NCBI GenBank assembly: GCA_003344405.1
Contig: NOWV01000244.1
Coordinates: forward strand, 29,143-93,142
Direction of reading: 5' to 3'
Origin: Trichoplax sp. H2
Taxonomy: Eukaryota > Placozoa > Uniplacotomia > Trichoplacea
Length of the DNA: 64,000 nt
Position numbers and translations under genes: made by a program. The notes under the pieces are model-generated. The model saw nothing but the letters and a program-made list of their open reading frames with translations, made no database searches and was not told the origin of the DNA. Shown here piece after piece: positions 37,401 through 51,040 of the stretch. How positions within the stretch are numbered: the first letter of the stretch is position 1; each line of letters begins with the position of its first letter.

Positions 37401-40400
37401 TAAAAGTTTTACAAGCAGTAACCACAGTTGCAGGGGCAGGTAGAGATTTACATAACGTCGCTGTAACCTAGATGTACACATAATGACATCATCTAATATA
37501 ATATTTGATACGGTAACTATCAAATATTAATCTGCGTTTAAATTTCGATCCTATATTTTATAGAAATACTACAAAAGTGATAGAATTTAAGGAGATGTTT
37601 ATTCATACCAATGGTATGAAACATTTATTATTAAAGACTGCATCGGTATCAAGCGATATTTTTAATTATAGTGGGTAAACATGCCACACCTGCTCGATGT
37701 AAGTACAATTTAACCGGATTAATTTTAAGTTCGTGTTTTGAATATTTTAATAAATGCTTCGGTGCTTTCAGTGTTAACCTTCACCTTCAATAGGTTTTTT
37801 TATAATATAGATATTACAAATTCTTTTAATGACAAATTTCACAGATACATACGTGTTTCCACTCAATGTTATAACTAGCATTCTAGTCTCATGAATTTGT
37901 CTGTTGTATAGTAAACTAACTTGCGGTGTTTACATTATCGTTGCAAGATCATGGAGTGTATCATCATTATTGGATATTATTTAAAATTCTACGATATTTA
38001 AAATATAGATAGCCGATTCAATTCGCAGATATAACATATTTAGACTCCAATCACACTTTGCTTTAAAAGATCGTTTTAAAAACCTACCAGACTCTTAGTG
38101 ATCAAAGAGTACATTTACTTTTAAAGAGCAATACAACCACAGTCTACAACGGAAAAGCAGAATAGAAGAAAGAATTACTCGCTTACATGCTTCTCAATGT
38201 TTAGAACCACTTAAAATTCTAAAATACTTTCTGGGGAATAATAATTTGCCCAATTCTTCCTCTTTAGCAATATCGTCATGCGTCTATTATACTTTATTAT
38301 TACCTCTTATTAATGGTAATTTACTCCGGCCAAAATTCACTCATTCTATAACTTATACTACCCTATAAATATGACTAAATTCTCACTCATTCTTTACAAT
38401 ATAATGCTAAATTTTATTACAATTCTTCTTCCTTTTTTTTACAAATGGATACTTTTTTTAAAATCCTACAATAGCATTATTTTCTTACCGGTATAAAAGT
38501 GTTCTCTGATTAAATCAAACAAATCTTAACGGACTCTATTATTAAATAAATACAGTTTATCAACTGCATGAAATCTTTATTTTATACGTTTGTCTATAGT
38601 CCAAACAGTATACCATATACCGGTGGGTATATCAGGTCGAATTGAATTCGATGTTAACCTCCAATCCAGCTGGCTTAATTTTGCAATTGCTAACCATTAT
38701 TCTCATGCTACTTCATTGTATAAGGTTCTAAATTTAGGTTTTATCAGTATACCAAGGTTAAATTAAACGCATCGGCGATTTCCTTTCCTATTCTTTGGCT
38801 AGTTCGCAGATAACTTATAACTTTAATCAACCTAAGAGCACCATTGTTTTAAGTCGCCAAATTCTATATGATAACATTTAATTTATTTCGACTCTATTCT
38901 TTCCTCTGTTCTAGCAATAAATAATTATAACCCATTGATATTAAAATTAGCGAACTGAGATCTATTAGGTGTAATAATTGTAAGAGTATACATCAAAAAT
39001 AATACGATGAATTGTAGTTAGCTCATTTTATGACTACTTTTCCGGAATAAGCCCTTTTAGTGAATTAGAACAACAAGCTTCTTATTTGAGACTTTGAAAT
39101 GATTTACAGCTGAATGATGGAGCAATAATCCTATCGTATTTGCTGTTATTCAATGGCTTTTAAAATAAATGGTAGACTTTACTTTGTACTTATGATATTA
39201 ATATAGCTTTACCTGCCGGTATCATTGCTAAGTTCGTGTTCTTTCATGATTTAAAATAGCCCTAACGTGAATAGAATACTTTATGATTTCTAAATCAGAA
39301 TAAGATTTTTATCCACATATCCACTCTTCCAGTTGTAATACAAGAATCTAATTTATTATCATTTACTTCGACGTAAATTAGTAATATTACAAGCCATAAG
39401 ATTGCGTTTCATCTAGAAAAGATTTGCTAAGTTCTATTTTGTCTTTTTGATAGAAGAATAGCGATTGTAAATTAGTGAGCTATCCCACCAAATTCCAAAA
39501 ACTGTCCTAATATGAACACTAGTTAATCAATGGCTATCTTTCCTAGATTACTTGTAATCACAAAAAATGCTATCAACCTTTATAACTATCTTTCAAATAA
39601 ATTGCTTTTTAAGCCCTGCCAATAGTAGTTGTAGTAGCTTGTCAACGTATTAGTTAAAAAAAGTCCATTCAAATGGTTGTATAGATATAGAAAGTTGATA
39701 TTATTAGCTAAGCAACACACCCCACTCATGCCTTAAATGGGATCTAGAGACATTATTAAACCATTATACTAAAATAGTAGTTTTACATCAGCTGTTCATA
39801 GAGCGTTTGTTCATGTCCAAAATAGTTATTAGCTTTATGGATAGATACAATCTAATCAATTTTTTCATGTCAAATTAAGATAGATTGATGATCGAACGAA
39901 CAATTCTTATAACTACTCTTCTTTTACAAGGCGAATAACTACAGCAATGGCTGTTCACATTATCAAAATCCTGCTTTCATTTAAAATACAGTACTTTAAA
40001 TTATCCTAAGCTTATAAGCCAATGTTGACAATATATAATTTTCTTGGCTAATAAAAAAAGTATTGTTAGCGACTTCAGGCGGTGTCCATAAACACGAAAG
40101 ATTAAACTGTAGATACTTCGTAATAACCATGGGATGATTATCAGATGCTAGTAAAGAAAGTTAAAAAATTGAACTTTTTTGTTGATACTATCCCTTCATT
40201 ATTGTTTAAAATTAAAATGCTTTTGAATAGCAATTTAATTCACTAAATTTTAGATTATTATTACTCGACTTTACCAATGAAAAGGAAATCAATTTGTTCA
40301 TTAAGCTGAATCAAACAACACAATTAATTCATTATAATTCAGTGCAATAATGAATTGACGTTAAAGTGGACTATTATTGCTAACACCTACACAATTTTAA

Positions 40401-43400
40401 AATAGATGAATTTCCTTTATATATATATATATATTATTTTCCCTCTTCACCTATTATAGAACATCTTAACCCTTACGCTTCCTATAGTCCGTAAAAATTG
40501 AATGTATTCAGATCAATTTTATGTCATCGTTTACAATTATAGTTCATATTTTCTTTCATATTAACAACGTAAAAGGAGTTATTTTTCAATGCCTAAACGA
40601 TGAAAGTCAAATTGCTGGAATATACAAATTACAAATCCTCAATAAATGATATAGCAAGAAGCTTATAAGTAAAATAATAAAAATTTTAAAGCAATAATGA
40701 ATCATTATAAATGACTAAAGAATGGTAGAATCAAATAATACATTATAATCAATGTGGTTTTTATGAATTCTTTATTAAAAGAGTTCAAACCGTTGTCGGT
40801 AATTTGCAATAGCTTTAGGAATGCAAATTTGCTACTCGTATTGATATCATTGATGTCATCATTGAATGCAAATATTTTCTCTTCACTTTGACCAAAGACC
40901 ATGATATTCTAAAAACAAAATTAAAATACTGCATCTATTGATCTGGTATAGGAATAACACCCCTTTTCCATTCAAGTTGTTTTGATCTTAAATGGCTGTA
41001 GACAATACCGAAATTATTTGATAAAAATCCAAATAGTATTTGCTGTACTTTGTTTCAGGCTGATATTGCAGCCTTTAAAACTGTCAAAACTACCTCTATC
41101 TTAATCATTTCTATGATCGACTTCTCAGAATTACACTTCACTCTTTAAATCGTACAGCGAATTCTGAAAGGGACTTAAATCATATTCTCTGTATTGCTCA
41201 ACTATCTTCAGAAAACAGCGTTATTCCAAGAAATAATTGTAATAACATTATTAATATCAATATAGCAAAAATATAGAATTATTGATCAGATTTTAATCCC
41301 TCATTCTAATTAATATCAACTCATTGGACAATTAGAAGTCGCTTTTTACACAAATATTCTCAAGATCTGCCTCAAAGTAAGTTAACTTCATACTATTCAT
41401 GTCTGAATTGTTTTTGATTAGAAGGATTTCAACATCCAAAATATCAACTTTATTTTATCAGTTCTTTACCTTTCAACATCATGATGCAATTTATAACTAA
41501 AATAGCAATACTCTATATAGTAGATGTCTTTAATGTTGGATTTAGTGGTAGCGATTAAGGCTAGACAAATCTGACATACCGCAGCACCTAGTTCAATTTA
41601 GCGTATAGCTCAATAAGGTGTAATTATTAACAACTTCTGTCTAGCTAAAATTTTAGATTGTAAAATGTGGTCCGAGAAATCATTTTCAGAAAATATTTGT
41701 TCAAAATTTTTGATAGGAATAGTTGATAAAATACGGCTAATAGTCTACAAACAGAAAATAAATTACTTTGCTGGCTTAAAATAATTCAAGATTTTCTGAT
41801 ATTATACGAGTATTGTCACGAAATTTGATATTTCTCATATTCTCCAAGTATCTGTTGTATTGTTTGGTTACTACAGTAAGAAAGATCAAAATTGCCAGTA
41901 AATTGATAATATTACCATAAAATATGAATGAAAATTTTACTAATCGTATGCAATTAACTGTTTTGCTCAGAACTAGATGAATGATATATACTATAACAGT
42001 TATGAGTGAGAAATTAGCGTAACATCTTTTTTCACTAAATCTATTAAACCGGACATTTAAGGCGCTACTATTGTGCTACTTGAAGAAGTAATTTACCCAA
42101 TGCTGACTATTTTATCTTGCTTAATAGAAATAGTTTCATCGCAATTACTGTGATGCTATACAATGTTTAATAATAGGTCAGAATAAAACGGATTTTCATA
42201 TCTAATAAAGGTGTTTTATAAAGGACTAAAGAAAGAAAATACTTTCGAGTTGAGTGCTTATCAGTTCATAAAGTTTGATTGAAGATCAGTACTGTCCACA
42301 TCGTAATGTCGAGTTTTGAGTGTAGATAGGCTGAAATGGCGTTACTCTTCGATTTTAGTCACGAACTGAGAAACATTAACGACATGGAAAGGATACTAGT
42401 GCCTCATTTTGTAGATGAGCCATACTATCCAATATTAATTACTACAAGTGCAAAATCTTATTGCGTAGAATGCTAGCTCATGAAGGTGTGAGAGTTTTAA
42501 TAAAACTCAGATCATCTGAAACCGAATCTTATTTTAATTTTACTATCTTCGGAAGATTGATGGTAATATAGGCAAATATTTATTGTTATCACCGGTGAAA
42601 TAATACAATCAGTGCAATATCAACATTATATTGCTAAGCATGAATAATTTTTATTTGCTTCTTACTAATAAACTCATTTCGGTAAAAATAATTTATAAAC
42701 ACCTTATGAAGTTAATTATCATCTTTAAGGCTTGCTTAAAAATTTAGTTCCAATTTTAATTCATCTCTTCCAACATTTACAATTGAAATTATTAGAGTTT
42801 TTTTGGCTATAACATGAGTGTTCCTACGATAATTCATTAGTAATTACCAAAATTGAAACGATGTATAGCTGTTTAAGCATGAATAATGATACGCAAAAGA
42901 TGATTCTTGAATGACTCTTTCTTATTAAAAAATTTCATAATATAATTGTATCAATTTGGCCTACATACGGGATCACAGATGCTCAAACAAAGTACACTAT
43001 TTTTTATTTATTACTTCTTTGCGCTGATTAATTATCGATAGAAACTAAAGATTAGTTGTCTAGATAGCAATTCAGAACTAAATTTGGACTTCTGTAAACT
43101 TACAAACTCACCCAATACCGAGATAAAGGAATCTTAAAATTTTAAATTACATAGGTGTGATTTCATTGGTAGTTATAGCGAAACTGTAATTTTATTGGGC
43201 CACCTTTAAAAATCTTCCTGAAGTGCAATATTGACAATCGCTTCACTAACATTCACGTTCCTTCTTTCATGATGATCTTGCAGCCTCTATTATTAAAACA
43301 ATCTGGGTTACGTTATCTAATCTAAATAGGATGCTATTATGAAATGAATAAATTATCTTTCCTTTTACAATCGCTAATTGCAATTTCATTTTACTATGTA

Positions 43401-43841
43401 TAGGTGAATGATTCTAATCGTAAACAATGGAAGATAAAAAAATGTTTTTCTAATAGCTATTGGTCCCATTTAGCTTGATTATCAACATCCGTCATCCTTT
43501 AATTTCAATCTTCCATCGGATAAAAATCATTATAGAAGTATGCTTTTGTTATTATATTCAAAGTGGCAAAACAAGATCGAAAAATACTGATCATAAATTT
43601 ATAGATTTAGGAGCTGGTTCAATAATAATAATCTATTATCACATAGGCTTTATCAATACTTTTAGCCATAATGCATTCATGTATAATATTGTATTATAGA
43701 TCAATTTTCAAATGCAAAGCTCTATATTCTATTACAATAGGTATATAGGATTTATTTTCTGTTGTATGCAATTATTAATCTTCTATTTTTATTTCAAATA
43801 GATCATTTTTCAAGACATCGCCTGTTGACAGCACGTACACG
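34463..43841. other. 9.4-kb gene-poor AT-rich region
   Basis: No coding region can be supported. ORFs on both strands are short, lack family motifs and are explained by chance (for example minus 37272-37523 and plus 43460-43699). It holds a perfect inverted repeat at 35811-35836 (arms CATATTATTA and TAATAATATG) and an AT microsatellite near 40419-40434. The last few hundred bases precede the GPCR start and may include its promoter or a 5' exon. Confidence 0.55.
35811..35836. repeat. Perfect 10-bp AT-rich inverted repeat
   Basis: Arms CATATTATTA (35811-35820) and TAATAATATG (35827-35836), 6-base loop, in the gene-poor region. Such a low-complexity hairpin may occur by chance. Confidence 0.6.
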
Positions 43842-45236
43842 ATGAACGAAATACCAAGTCAAGAAAGCCAACTTATTCGAACTGTTATTATGTCTGTTAG
43901 TTATTTAATTGTCGTGCTGATCGCTATACCTGGCAATATTTTTATTATTTACGCAATCGTAATTAATCGGAATACATCGATGTCCTCATCGACATTTCGA
44001 CTGATATTAAATTCCGCGATAGCTGATTTGGCTTTTGCTGTATGTGCATTACCATGCACATACATGGAGGACACATATGATAACTGGTATTTAGGTGAAT
44101 TTATGTGCCTAGTCATGCGCTCAACAGCAATTATCTTAATTACTGCTTCTATTCTCTCCATGACATTTATTGCAATCGATCGATGCATTACTATGATTTA
44201 CAGTAGCAGCTGGTTACAATCGCGTTGTCGTCTTACTAATAACGCACTAACAATTATTTATGTGATCATCATTTGGTTGATATCGATTGCCACAGCGGTA
44301 CCACAATATACAATTATCGAATATCGCGGCCTAACATCGATTGGAGGACCATTTTGTTACTTTGGTTTAAGCAATTTACGGCGCTTTCGTTACTATTTCC
44401 TCCTCTTTCCGATCATTTGCTTTTTAATTCCTGTAATAGTTATGATATCATGCTATGCTGCCATCGCTTATTACTTATTACGACGTAATCATCAATCATC
44501 TTTAGGCAGTCAACAAAAATGCAATAATAACAGAATTAAATATTCAAATTCAGCACTATCAGCAAATCGTTCAGTTTCTACATCCAAAAAATCGAAAGTC
44601 CATCAGCGCGATATCAATGTCATCCGAATGTTAATTGCCACAGTAGTAACATTTCTAATCTTTTGGCTGCCCTATAACATCTTCGTTGTCTATTTTAATG
44701 CTTTACCAGAACTCATTGACCAGGCCAGATTTAATAATAAGTATCAATTCATATTAATACCTGTCATGAAATTCTTAGGGTGTTGCCACTGTTGTCATAA
44801 TCCTATCATCTATTTAATATTCAATAAAAATTTTCAAGCCACATTTTTCAAGATTCGATGGATTAATTATATGACACGATGTTGCATATCAGCTAGAGTT
44901 TGCAGATCTGTTAACGTACTGCAACCAGGAACGACAACAGCAACTACATCTAATCAGAAATTTAACGTAACTGACGATCGCGATCGACGTTTAACATCGA
45001 TGGAAAATATCTGGCGAGATATATGTACATCACATCGTTCAGAGCCTAAAGTATCAAATGCCTACGCTAGTCAATATCATCAAGAATTGCGTAATCAAAA
45101 TGGGCTGAAAATGTTGAGCAGCCACGGACAAATGAAATACCAAGTAACAGAATATAATGGAATGCAAGACGAGGAGCTTCATGGCGCATTGCTGAGGGAT
45201 AATTTGGCGAATAGCCAAGATCAAACCGTAGTTTAA
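43842..45236 (+). CDS. Class A (rhodopsin-like) GPCR, neuropeptide-receptor type
   Basis: Single exon, 464 residues, seven transmembrane segments. TM1 holds GNIFIIYAIVINRN, and TM2 holds LNSAIADLAFAVCALP with the conserved Leu-Ala..Asp. The TM3 Cys is in GEFMCLVM and its ECL2 partner in GGPFCYFGL. The TM3 end reads IDRC, so the third DRY residue is Cys rather than Tyr. TM4 contains IIIWLISIATAVPQY, TM5 IICFLIPVIVMISCYAAIAY, TM6 FLIFWLPYNIFVVYF and TM7 HNPIIYLIF (NPxxY type). The pattern is closest to peptide receptors of the galanin/allatostatin/tachykinin broad group; the ligand is not predictable. The long basic third loop and about 125-residue Ser/Gln-rich tail are likely G-protein and arrestin contact regions. 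It should act in the plasma membrane. Confidence 0.92.
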   Translation: MNEIPSQESQLIRTVIMSVSYLIVVLIAIPGNIFIIYAIVINRNTSMSSSTFRLILNSAIADLAFAVCALPCTYMEDTYDNWYLGEFMCLVMRSTAIILITASILSMTFIAIDRCITMIYSSSWLQSRCRLTNNALTIIYVIIIWLISIATAVPQYTIIEYRGLTSIGGPFCYFGLSNLRRFRYYFLLFPIICFLIPVIVMISCYAAIAYYLLRRNHQSSLGSQQKCNNNRIKYSNSALSANRSVSTSKKSKVHQRDINVIRMLIATVVTFLIFWLPYNIFVVYFNALPELIDQARFNNKYQFILIPVMKFLGCCHCCHNPIIYLIFNKNFQATFFKIRWINYMTRCCISARVCRSVNVLQPGTTTATTSNQKFNVTDDRDRRLTSMENIWRDICTSHRSEPKVSNAYASQYHQELRNQNGLKMLSSHGQMKYQVTEYNGMQDEELHGALLRDNLANSQDQTVV

Positions 45237-48200
45237 GCAAATCTTTTATAATTATTGCTATAATTCATTAAATCGAGTTGCATTCCACTGAAGCTAAAAT
45301 TCTATAAAGTTAATTAAAAGCTGAAGCTGAGCAAAGTTGAACTCTTACGCAAAATCAAAGAATGAAGAATACATATATCAGTAACTAAGGTGGCAACTCT
45401 TTCCAAGAAATACTTACGTGCAAGAAGCAAAATACATATGGTTTCCTGAAAGTGAATTTTGATTAATGATAAATTATTTATAGAAAATCAAAGAGTATTA
45501 TTAATAGCGATGATTTAGCAAGATTAGATTTCTTTCTTTTTCTTAATTCTAAAGTCTGATAAATAAGCTTTTCATTAGTTATATTTGAACTTTTATTTCA
45601 GTAATATACTGTACGCGAACACAGAAGTGAAGTCCTTACTTAAGAAAACAGTAACTAAGAATGAATTTTCTCATATAGCAATAATCTTCTCCCTTGCTAA
45701 AGCACTATTCCTTTTAATTATTTGTACAATAAATAATCATGATGGATTAATAATTCAGGCGTGATCAAATTAAATCATCAAAGCTAAAGAAGAGAATGGC
45801 ACCTTAGAGGAATATAATATCCTGATATTTATTGATGAGCATGGTTGAAGAATCAGAACCATAATGGTGTATTGCAAAATTTTCGTTCATTATTATTTCT
45901 CACTAATAACTACGAGACCAGAATCGTCTATTATCACCATAGAGATTCTTTTATATAAATTCTAAACGCACGTGTGTATTTTTCCTAAATAGACATCATA
46001 TATTGTACCATACAAGTAGAAAATTCTACGAGTTATTATAGTATAAATTATTGGGCTGCTACAGGTAAAGCACTATAACAAATTGTAAGTGAAAAGAATG
46101 TTTTAGTATAATTAATTACGAGTAAGGCATTTTCTGTATTAGATATTTAAAATTATTGATGAGCAGCTAGAGTAGAGTAAAGAGCACCAAAATAAACTGC
46201 ATACATTAATAATAATTTAACCATCTTTCACAGTTACTTCAACTTTATGAATTCTGTAGTATCCAGTACAGTAGAAATAAAATATCAAGTGTTAATTTAA
46301 CTTTAAATTTTTATCGTCAATATTATAAATTTCTGTCTTGTATATATCTAAATGAATGATATCAAATTAATAAAATATCAAAGGTGTTCGTATGATATAA
46401 AAAAAGAAACTGTAAATGTAATTCTGAAGACTCTCATGGCCAAAACTATGTTATAGCCATACTGACTTTGAATAATTAAGCTTTGTATAACCGTATTTAG
46501 ACTTTATTAAAATTTAATCCCGAGTTCAAGCCACGTCAATATCTTGGATTCTACAGTGCGGAATGGATACGAAAACTTATGGGGCAGTTCATACATGGGG
46601 CTCTTAGATATCGTACTTTTTATACTTATTGTAAGGCTTATAAACTTGAAATATCAGCAGTCTTTCTAGCCAATGATCATTGTGAAAATATTAGTGCATC
46701 TCCTGCAATTGTTAATAAATTTATCCAAATACCAAACGCACTAAATAGAGCTTTGCTTACGAGTTATTTAAAGCTAATAAATCAATATATCCCAATATTC
46801 TACCATTCTATGAAGAGAATTATGACTAGTCAATGTATGTTTGATGCTTCTTCCTTACTAGAATATCATAACTGAATGAAAGAATATAATTTTCCTGAAC
46901 TAATCGTATTATTGCCATAGGACAATACCTTAACAGCATATTATACTTGTGCTGATTGCCAAGAAACGTTTAAAAATTAATATAGAGAAATTAATTTTTT
47001 GGCATAAATGATCTCGTCTTGCTAGAGTTGAATAACATTTTTTGAAGGAGCGAAATTATCATTAATTATCAGTACGTAATCAAGATCTTTCTGTAACAGA
47101 AGCTTCGGTAAAATTGCATGAGTTACTGAGTGCTGCTGATTTACTGTAATAGAAGAGATGGATATTGGCTGTCGATCTAATAACTAAATGACTGAGATTT
47201 ATAAAGTAAATTTTTATTTACATTTGACATTAAAAAGTCCGTTTAAATTACATAGAAGCTATGTTAGCGAAGCTTAATCAAAACCAGTTACCCACGGCAA
47301 CTCCATTACGTCGAGATTAGTATGACAGTGAAGGCTCCATTGATGAGCCAAAGTTTCTTAAATTTAAATTGAGACAGTTGTTCCTTTAAATGAGAAGCAC
47401 ATCATGGCTATTAATGTGTAGTTCTCTCGAAAACTGAAGCTTAGGAATGTTTCGCTTTGAATTATAGTAGAGAATATGTTTTGTAAATCGAAATTGCTCG
47501 TAAGAACAAAGGGTTATTTTAGCATTATTCCATATTTCATTCTTGGAAGATCATCTTGAAGGATAAGCTCTTGAAATTTGCACTAATCCTCTACTAATAT
47601 TCTAGTAGCACAAAGTGATAGAAAATCACAACCGGAGATTAATGGGAACGTCTAACTAGCAAGTTAGTTTAAATTTACTGACAAAGACAAAGCCAAAGTG
47701 TTCAGTAATATAATGGATGATTTATTTAGAATACCTCAAAGTGCTATAGATAATCGATTAATAAGCCACTAAAGTAAATTTCAGGAGGTTATTTTTGGAA
47801 TCTGAATTTTTAATTCGTGCTACAATAATTATAATTAGAAATTGGTATCGGCAAATAATACAATATTGAAGTTTAGGCGATGTAATACTGAATATAAGAA
47901 AGTCATTAGAATTGGTCATTTAAGCTATATCGATTCTATTAAGATATCATTGGTGGCTAGAAATTATTGAGTGGAAACATCGTAACGCTTTTTTAATATT
48001 AAAGGGTTTGATTATTGTACAGAGGGCTTCCTAAAATTGAACAACCATTTCTACTGTAGATATGCTTGATTTGTTATTTGCTCATATATGGCCTTTTTTT
48101 TCTTACATTCTAATATACCATTTCCAGGCATTGTGAATCCCATATTGTTGAGTTCTCAGCTAAACTGATCTCGAGATTGTCTTTTTTTATTTGGTTCGGT

Positions 48201-51011
48201 ATTAGTGAAATTTAAGCAGCTTCACTTCAAAATATATCTACAAGGCTACTGCAAGAATAAGAAAGACACGTGAATTAATTTGGTGGAGTTATTGTGATGT
48301 AAGCATAAGAAAATTTTTAAATTCCTTAGGCTTTGCCGTGATTAGCTGCTTATTTAAAAATTATTCTTAGTCAATTAACATGTAAATTTCGTGATAATTA
48401 ATATAATTACCAGTATTGACAGTGATAACATCTATAAAAACTATTATTACTGAAAGTAAAAATTATTAATTAACCAAAGTAAATAGTAACATAAATCATA
48501 ACTACTATCTCCAATCTAAAGCTAAATCTAGCGAAGTACTTGATTACATTGCAGATTTATCTATTGATAACAACTTTTCTCCATATTAAGATTTTTAACA
48601 AGGCTAAAATCCAATTGCAACATGATACATTTTTAAAGATGACTTTTATGTATTATGTTATATGTACACCATAAATAGCAATAAATTTATTGACAACATT
48701 CCGAATATTTAACATGGGCAAGTTATATGAAACCTCAAATTTTATCTATTTTACTAGTAATAACAACTATTACTTCAACAAAACTGTGTCTAATACCTTT
48801 AAAGTAACTAACAATATCAGCTACCGAACTTTCATGTTATATTTAGGATGAAAGGTATACAGGTGTATTTCCTTAATAGAAAATTAATTACTGGCATTCC
48901 TTTTCATTGTTATCTTATTTGAATTTCATGCTCACGTATATTTTAAAATAACAAGGCTAAGATATTGTTTAGTTCTTGCTTACGTGCAATCTACAATCTA
49001 TCGATTTCATTATATGGCTCTTAGAGTCATATTTTCAAAGTCAATAGCTGTTGGACAATGATAATTTCATTATTGCGAACAGGTATAAAGTGATTGATTT
49101 ATCTACAATGTGTAGAATAAAATATTTTTCATACTATAGATTACCGTATTATATCATCAACTTAAACCTTGATACTTTAACTAGTGTGGAAAATAATACT
49201 TGAAACTTTTCACGTGAACATCTATATTGTAACTAGGCTAGAGATTAAGGCTGCCTGATGCTGTTCCTGATAATCCTTGTCGATATATCGGATCTAGTAA
49301 GGTATTTCTAGCGATGCAGTTTTTGCTACCGGCGGAAATTTAAGTTCTTTGAAGAGATACCGCACCGTAAGTAGTAAAATACGTGAACATATTGATAATT
49401 TACTTTCTTATTCAAAGCCCGCTACGGAAAATTTTCAATGTCTGGTATTTTAAGTGCAATTGCTGCAGTTATCCTTTTCTATAAGTAGTTACTGCAAATT
49501 TAAAATTGTAAAAAAGAAGGTTAGTTGTCACTCTCTTGATTCGATAACTAAGGGCTACTATTGAGTACTTAATACTACAGTATTATACAGAGAAATTAAT
49601 ACTAATAAGTTTATGTCAGCATGCTTTAACAAAGGACATCGCACTTATAGTCTGTTGAATCATGGCTTTAGAAATTTAATACTTTATAGATATCTTGACA
49701 AAAAAGAATCTAAATTTTGCTATTAGTTAGCAAAATTTATAGAGTCAGTATTCTCTTTGATAAATATGTCTAAATTTAGATCCCTTTGTTAATAATCCTT
49801 TATAATTACAAGGTCATTTTTAATAATTACTAGTGCAAACTCCCGTCGCTTTGCTGACGATAGGAATGCTTTGATGGATAAAAAAAGTAAAGGAAGAAAT
49901 TATTACGTACCCATTGTAGATATGCTTTCAGTAATTAATCATAAAAGATCTTAATCTCTGAAAGGCAACGTAACGACAGCTATATTTTCTGTTTCAAACC
50001 TGGAAATGAATTTTATTGATATGGAGGCTAAGATTTTGCTGTTTATAGAATTGGCAGCAAAATTTTTAGCAGGATTGAACACTCAAAGATATTTACTCGT
50101 TACTATGTCATCATGTTTATTTATGAAGACTTACCTCGCCTATTTGTTTGTATTCGAGGGTTCTGACATTAATGTTAATTGGACGTCGATGGTTACCTTT
50201 GACAATGTAAGCATTTTAATCTATCGCACTATACGTGTTTTATTCTAAATAAACTTCAACTTGAATGACTGATGTACGATATTGCGATATTGTAGGTAAA
50301 GCTTTTCTTTTAGCAATTAAACAAATCAGAAATTAGTATGCTTGAAAATAAAATCAAGACTATTTCTAATCGGTTTATATATATATGAAGTAGCCTAATG
50401 AAAGCCGATAGTAATAATGTATCCGTTTAGGCTATTTTATTTCGGAGTGATTCTAATGAGGACGATTTTATTACTGATTGTCAACTATATTTCGTGTGCT
50501 AGAGTTTAATAATGCCTATATACGGCTTGTATTTTCTATAGAAGCTTTAAAGGTCAGTATATGCACCAGCAAGACGAAAATATAATTTGGGTAAGGACAG
50601 TTTTTGATTGACCATATCGAATGGAGGATTATTAAGTGAAAACTGGAAACTATGGATATCTAATATCAATATGTAAATTATTTTGTATCGTATTCTTAGT
50701 ATCGATATGATAATGTGAAAAATAGCGTTAGTCTTATTAATATTAAGCAAATTTATTACGTCAATAAATATTGATAGCTTGTGCTTTTGTTTCCGGTATG
50801 TAGGTTTAGTAATCGAAATACTGGAATAAAAATGGCATTACACACGTTAAATGAAATAGTTTTTTTACTAATGCGCTTGTATATATATATACCTTGTCTA
50901 TAGTTTTGCAATACCTAATATGGTTTGAAGTTTTTCCTGTTAATTTTGATTCGACTAAATATATAGATGACAGATTCCAGTAAATAAGTTCTTATCACTC
51001 CATGTTTAAGA

Positions 51012-51040
51012 CTATACACTGTATAGTATACAGTACCGTA
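51012..51040. repeat. Small GTACAGT-like patch
   Basis: Words TACACTGTATAGTATACAGT-like and CAGTACCGTA form a degenerate, isolated member of the repeat family seen in larger blocks elsewhere. No gene start is nearby. Confidence 0.5.

Noticed and set aside
37272-37523. 83-codon minus-strand ORF
   Set aside because: No motif, no exon context; consistent with chance.
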